A stretch of DNA of 64,000 nt from Njordibacter sp905182035 (lineage in GTDB: Bacteria > Pseudomonadota > Gammaproteobacteria > Pseudomonadales > Balneatricaceae): assembly GCF_047730075.1 (NCBI RefSeq), contig NZ_CP159831.1:620001-684000 (forward strand), in the 5' to 3' direction. Of this stretch, positions 60,459 to 64,000 are shown one piece after another (the stretch's first letter is position 1; each line of letters opens with the position of its first letter). The notes under the pieces are model-generated. The model saw nothing but the letters and a program-made list of their open reading frames with translations, did not search any database and was not told the origin of the DNA. The position numbers and the translations under genes are program-made.

Positions 60459-61412
60459 TCATGCCCGATACTTAACACCTGGAAATACACAAAGCATCTC
60501 GAATAATAAGTTAGCTGCTGTCAGCGCTGTATTCCCTGTCGTATCATAAGCTGGTGCTACCTCAACTAAATCTCCCCCCACGACATCAAGTCCACGACAA
60601 CCACGAATAATTTCTAGCCCCTGGTGGATTGACAGGCCTCCAATTTCGGGCGTGCCTGTGCCAGCGGCATAAGCCGGATCAAGCCCATCAATATCAAAGG
60701 TGATATAAACCGGCCCTTTGCCCAGCTGTTCGCGTACTTCCGCCATTAAGGGTTTGAGTGATTTATACCAGCAGTCCTCAGCTGGGACGACCCGCACTCC
60801 CTGCTCCCGGGGCCAATCAAAATCATCTGCTTCATACCCAGTAGCACGAAGACCTATCTGTACCATACGTTTGGGATCGACCAAATTTTCTTCAATGGCG
60901 CGGCGAAATGGAGTGCCGTGCGCAATACGCTCACCGAACATGGTGTCGTTGACGTCGGCATGGGCATCAACGTGAACGATTCCAACAGGGCCATACTTTT
61001 TGGCCACTGAGCGCAAAATTGGTAAGGCAATTGTATGATCACCACCCATGGTGAGTGGTTTGCAATCCTCTGCAAGAATATCGTCGTAGGCTGATTCAAT
61101 AATGCCCATCGATTTTTCTATATTGAAAGTATTAATGGCAACATCACCGATATCAGCTATTTGTAAAGAATCAAACGGTGCAGCGCGAGTTGCCATGTTG
61201 TAGGGACGAATTAAACAGGATTCAGTGCGAATTTGCCGAGGGCCAAATCTAGCTCCTGAGCGGTTTGATGTGCCAATATCGAAGGGTACACCGACAAAAG
61301 CAACATCAAGATCCTGAGCATTAGGTACGTGAGGCAATCGCATCATAGTGGCAATACCGCCAAAACGAGGCATATCGTTTCCACCTAATGGTTGATTGAG
61401 TTTCTTTTTCAT
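60459..61412 (-). CDS. Agmatinase-family ureohydrolase
   Basis: A 317-residue Mn2-dependent hydrolase. Metal ligands are in TMGGDHTIALP, VHVDAHADVND and TFDIDGLDPAYAAGTGTPE, the three signatures of the arginase/agmatinase family. The sequence opens with PRFGGIATMMRLPHV and SNRSGARFGPRQIR, which fits agmatinase, guanidinobutyrase or guanidinopropionase; these cannot be told apart here. It releases urea from a guanidino compound. AAGGTG precedes the start. It is convergent with cbiX. Confidence 0.88.
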   Translation of the reverse strand: MKKKLNQPLGGNDMPRFGGIATMMRLPHVPNAQDLDVAFVGVPFDIGTSNRSGARFGPRQIRTESCLIRPYNMATRAAPFDSLQIADIGDVAINTFNIEKSMGIIESAYDDILAEDCKPLTMGGDHTIALPILRSVAKKYGPVGIVHVDAHADVNDTMFGERIAHGTPFRRAIEENLVDPKRMVQIGLRATGYEADDFDWPREQGVRVVPAEDCWYKSLKPLMAEVREQLGKGPVYITFDIDGLDPAYAAGTGTPEIGGLSIHQGLEIIRGCRGLDVVGGDLVEVAPAYDTTGNTALTAANLLFEMLCVFPGVKYRA

Positions 61413-61552
61413 AACTACACCTTCTTAATGGTTTTTACTATCAAGCCAATTGCCAATGAGGCTGCGATGACGTTGCACACCAAAAGTCTCAAATTTTCTG
61501 GCTTAAACTTACGGAAGTTTTCATATCGATTCCGATATGGCCCTGCCACGCC

Positions 61553-62605
61553 CTAATAAGGCATGGGATGCGCTTTATGGGCTTTGGCAATATCATCGAG
61601 ACATTCATTGCTTAGCTCAACATCTGTCATTTTGAGAATATGCTCAAGCTGTTCATGACGTGTTGCCCCAAAAATCGCAGAACACATGAAGGGTCGAGTA
61701 AGGCACCATGCAAGTGACATATGTACAATATCGACGTCATGTTTGGCTGCAATTGCCATATAAGCATCAACTGCAGGCCAAACCCGGTCTGTGGTGCGGC
61801 CACCCAAATCTGGTGAAAGTGATTTGCGAGATCCTTCGGGAATAGCACTATTTTGATATTTACCGGTCAACAACCCCGTAGCCAAAGGTGAAAATGTGAT
61901 CAATCCGACATCTTCATTCACACTTAGCTCGGCAAGGTCAGTGTCATAAAGCCGGCACAAAAGCGAATACTCGTTTTGGATTGTTGCAACACGAGGCAAA
62001 CCACGATCTTCTGACAAACGTAACCACTGAGCTGTTCCCCAGGCGCTTTCATTAGACAGCCCAAAATGTCTTATATTGCCCTTATCGACCTGTTTTTGGA
62101 GAGCTGCCAGGCAATCTTCCATATTGGCGAGTGTATTGGCCTTATTCTGTAAAGCGGGATTATAATTCCAGTTTTTGCGAAACATATATGAGCCACGATT
62201 GGGCCAATGAAACTGGTAAAGATCTATATAGTCGGTTTGCAGCCGGCGTAAATTGCCCTCGATTGTCTCTGGGATGGTCTTTGAGGATATCGCAGTCCCA
62301 TTGCGCACGTCTTTAAGGCCTTCACCGGAATGTTTAGTTGCCAAAATATAGTCACCCCGACGTGACCTATTTTTAGCATTCCAAGTGCCTAGTATCTCTT
62401 CTGTTTTGCCGGTGGTTTCTTTTGCAATAGGGTTGACTGGGTACATTTCTGCCGTATCGACGAAATTTATGCCATTTCCAAGTGCACAATCCATTTGAGC
62501 GTGGCCTTCGGCCTCAGACGTTTGAGTACCAAAGGTCATGGTACCAAGACATAGCTCGGAAACCATGACCCCAGTGCGACCCATTGGATTCATTTTCATT
62601 TTCAT
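61553..62605 (-). CDS. Aldo/keto reductase (Tas-like)
   Basis: A 350-residue NADP-dependent oxidoreductase with a (beta/alpha)8 barrel. Catalytic tetrad: Asp in FVDTAEMY, Tyr of the same segment, Lys in LATKHSG and His in LYQFHWPNR. The NADP-binding end reads SAIFGATRHEQLEHIL. Three in-frame ATG codons (62605, 62599, 62593) start the gene after GGGAAGA; which is used is uncertain. Substrate unknown. Confidence 0.87.
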   Translation of the reverse strand: MKMKMNPMGRTGVMVSELCLGTMTFGTQTSEAEGHAQMDCALGNGINFVDTAEMYPVNPIAKETTGKTEEILGTWNAKNRSRRGDYILATKHSGEGLKDVRNGTAISSKTIPETIEGNLRRLQTDYIDLYQFHWPNRGSYMFRKNWNYNPALQNKANTLANMEDCLAALQKQVDKGNIRHFGLSNESAWGTAQWLRLSEDRGLPRVATIQNEYSLLCRLYDTDLAELSVNEDVGLITFSPLATGLLTGKYQNSAIPEGSRKSLSPDLGGRTTDRVWPAVDAYMAIAAKHDVDIVHMSLAWCLTRPFMCSAIFGATRHEQLEHILKMTDVELSNECLDDIAKAHKAHPMPY

Positions 62606-62913
62606 TCTTCCCGTGTTAATTCTCTTTGATCGCCATCATTGCACTGAACATATCAATTCCAGCTTGTAATTTATTAAATTCCAAATCTATGAAACAGACC
62701 AACGTTCGCGTAATTAATTGACTGATTGGCAAGCGCCTAATTTAACAAGAAATAAAAATGCTTGGTCAGTCAACTTCGGCCACTGCCTGCTGAGCAAAGA
62801 ATGAGGTGTCTTTTGGCACTTCTGGTAACAGGCATAGTCCATTATTTCCACATACACTAGCAGTGTTATTGGCTATTCGCGTGTGAATTTCCAAGTCTGT
62901 TGAAAGTGCTGTG
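62606..62913. other. 308-base gap, no gene seen
   Basis: No open frame with coding character. A loose inverted repeat (GACTGA...CAAGC with GCTTG...TCAGTC, about 62722-62791) is the only structure noticed. It lies downstream of the marR-like gene and upstream of the aldo/keto reductase. Confidence 0.5.
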
Positions 62914-63351
62914 TTAGTCCTGCAAATGTAACACTAAACGGCGTAACATGCCTTTTAACAATTGCTGTTGCTCTACGCTATAATCAGCTAAAACTTTTTT
63001 TTCATGGGCCTTTGCCTGCGCCAATAGATCTGCAACCAGGGTTCGCCCCTTGGGTGAAATAGTTATTTTAACGGATCTCTTATCAGCATCATCTTTTTGC
63101 CGTATTAACAACTTCTCGCTTTCCATTTTAACCACTAGTTTAGATAAAGTTGGCTGTTTAAATAATACCCTTTGGTTGAGTTGGGTTAAGGTCAGGCCGT
63201 CTTCGTCAGACAAGCTTGCGAGTATGCGCCAATAATTGGTTGACCAGCCTTGAGCTTGAATTTGATGATGAAATTGTTCGCTCACAAGGTGGCTCGAGCG
63301 AGCTAAGAGGTAGGCTAAGTAGTCATCTATAAAACTGAAAGGTTTTGTCAT
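62914..63351 (-). CDS. MarR-family transcriptional regulator
   Basis: A 145-residue winged-helix repressor. The helix-turn-helix is GLTLTQLNQRVLFKQPTLSK and the wing is KDDADKRSVKITISPKGRTL, as in MarR proteins. It is divergent from the NicX-like gene, with 112 AT-rich bases between the starts, and probably controls it in response to an aromatic ligand; a MarR (NicR) controls nic genes in Pseudomonas putida, which supports this by analogy. Confidence 0.9.
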   Translation of the reverse strand: MTKPFSFIDDYLAYLLARSSHLVSEQFHHQIQAQGWSTNYWRILASLSDEDGLTLTQLNQRVLFKQPTLSKLVVKMESEKLLIRQKDDADKRSVKITISPKGRTLVADLLAQAKAHEKKVLADYSVEQQQLLKGMLRRLVLHLQD

Positions 63352-63463
63352 ATTGGTAATTAAACTTCATATTTTGTTACATATTAGAGTAGTTGTATTC
63401 ATTTTCATATAAAAATGTGTATGCTATGCTGGCAAAAGCATAATGTAATAGGGTACGTAAAAC

Positions 63464-64000
63464 ATGTTAAATGATCGCATTGAAGCGCCTTGGCTTGCAG
63501 CTTTTGAGCAAACCTTAGGGTTGTGTGGTTTGGTGGCAGGTGATTCAGTGGCCATACTGTCAGAGACCCAGTCTAGAGAAATACTACTGCAGTTGGCAGA
63601 ACTTGCCCTAGTGCGCATGGGCTGCTATGCATTCCACGTGCGCATACCTACACCCCCATCGGAGGCGCCTGTGCCTGTGAGATCCACAGGCGCCTCCAAG
63701 GCCTTACAACATGCTGGTCCAGCCATTAGTGCGCTGGCAGGCAGCACCTTAGTGTTAGATTGTACCGTGGAGGGGTTGTTGCATGCAGCGGAATTGCCGC
63801 AGATCTTACAAGCCGGAGCGAGGGTGCTCATGGTGAGTAACGAACACCCTGAAATACTTACCCGTTTGGCACCTGATCCGGCTTTAACACCCAAGGTTAA
63901 AGCTGCCACTAAGCTCTGCAAACAAGCCAGTAAAATGTTGGTGACTTCAGAGGCTGGTACGGACCTTACGATTGACATCAAAGGTGCACCTACGGCGGGG
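63464..64000 (+). CDS. NicX/M29-aminopeptidase-like protein, 5' part (cut by window end)
   Basis: The first 179 residues are visible. The stretch LVLDCTVEGLLHAAELPQIL, VLMVSNEHPEILTRLAPDP and KVKAATKLCKQASKMLVTSEAGTDL (shown in parts) follows the order of 2,5-dihydroxypyridine dioxygenase NicX and related M29-like proteins. That family opens dihydroxypyridine rings with Fe2+. The metal ligands lie past the window end, so the assignment is partial. A perfect 13-bp inverted repeat interrupts the coding sequence near residues 66-78. Confidence 0.65.
   Translation, partial: MLNDRIEAPWLAAFEQTLGLCGLVAGDSVAILSETQSREILLQLAELALVRMGCYAFHVRIPTPPSEAPVPVRSTGASKALQHAGPAISALAGSTLVLDCTVEGLLHAAELPQILQAGARVLMVSNEHPEILTRLAPDPALTPKVKAATKLCKQASKMLVTSEAGTDLTIDIKGAPTAG
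63661..63697. repeat. 13-bp perfect inverted repeat inside the NicX-like gene
   Basis: GGAGGCGCCTGTG (63661-63673) and its exact reverse complement (63685-63697) around 11 bases. It keeps the frame open and encodes EAPVPVRSTGAS. Very GC-rich compared with its surroundings. Confidence 0.85.

Overview
The window is 64 kb of a gammaproteobacterial chromosome, most likely a marine heterotroph. The lineage guess rests on gene content: dimethylsulfoniopropionate (DMSP) demethylase homologs, a complete Sox cluster, glycolate oxidase, a CrbS/CrbR-type two-component system and tRNAs of gammaproteobacterial type. The genus cannot be fixed from the sequence alone. Genes are densely packed and mostly in operons.

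Layout. 1-4.5 kb: end of a YhdP-like envelope protein, a nitrilase-family amidohydrolase and a poly-HAMP chemoreceptor. 4.7-11.6 kb: a leftward block holding two tandem DmdA homologs, a MetY-type O-acetylhomoserine sulfhydrylase, an alpha/beta hydrolase and a fused 3-hydroxyacyl-CoA dehydrogenase/enoyl-CoA hydratase. Together they look like DMSP demethylation with capture of methanethiol into methionine. 11.7-17.6 kb: a fused indolepyruvate ferredoxin oxidoreductase with a divergent Lrp regulator, a HAD phosphatase and a bacterial voltage-gated channel with an unusually acidic filter. 17.6-28.3 kb: sulfur oxidation, with a SoxT-like permease and a DsrE-like protein facing soxCDXYZA, a SoxK-like gene, soxB, and a tail of hydrolase, thioredoxin-like and rhodanese proteins. 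28.5-32.3 kb: glcDEF behind a perfect palindrome.

32.3-49.4 kb: a glycine-zipper protein, a serine/threonine dehydratase, CrbR and CrbS homologs (acetate-type signalling), then a long rightward operon with an acyl-CoA synthetase, a complete branched-chain-amino-acid-type ABC transporter (livG, H, M, K, F) and a PaaK-like ligase relative. A membrane permease-like protein and a glutathione S-transferase close the block.

49.5-59.0 kb: a tRNA cluster (Glu-Gly, Glu-Gly, Cys) whose terminal tRNA-Cys carries an integrated element of about 8.5 kb. The element is bounded by an exact 15-bp repeat (50442-50456 and 58976-58990). Its core is a P4-type integrase, a DUF6387-like protein, an AlpA-like regulator, a small cysteine-rich protein, a YagK/YfjJ-like replication protein, a hypothetical protein and an HGGxSTGP-like protein, with no capsid or packaging gene seen. 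Its cargo, on the opposite strand next to attR, is four secreted proteins built from Sel1 repeats, MORN-type repeats and a duplicated small C-terminal domain. This is the most likely site of an undescribed function.

59.2-64 kb: a His-rich CbiX-type chelatase, an agmatinase-family ureohydrolase, an aldo/keto reductase, and a MarR regulator divergent from a truncated NicX/M29-like gene.

Overall the core genes suggest life on phytoplankton exudates (DMSP, glycolate, acetate, reduced sulfur). The Sox enzymes could oxidise sulfur released from methanethiol, but that link is inference.
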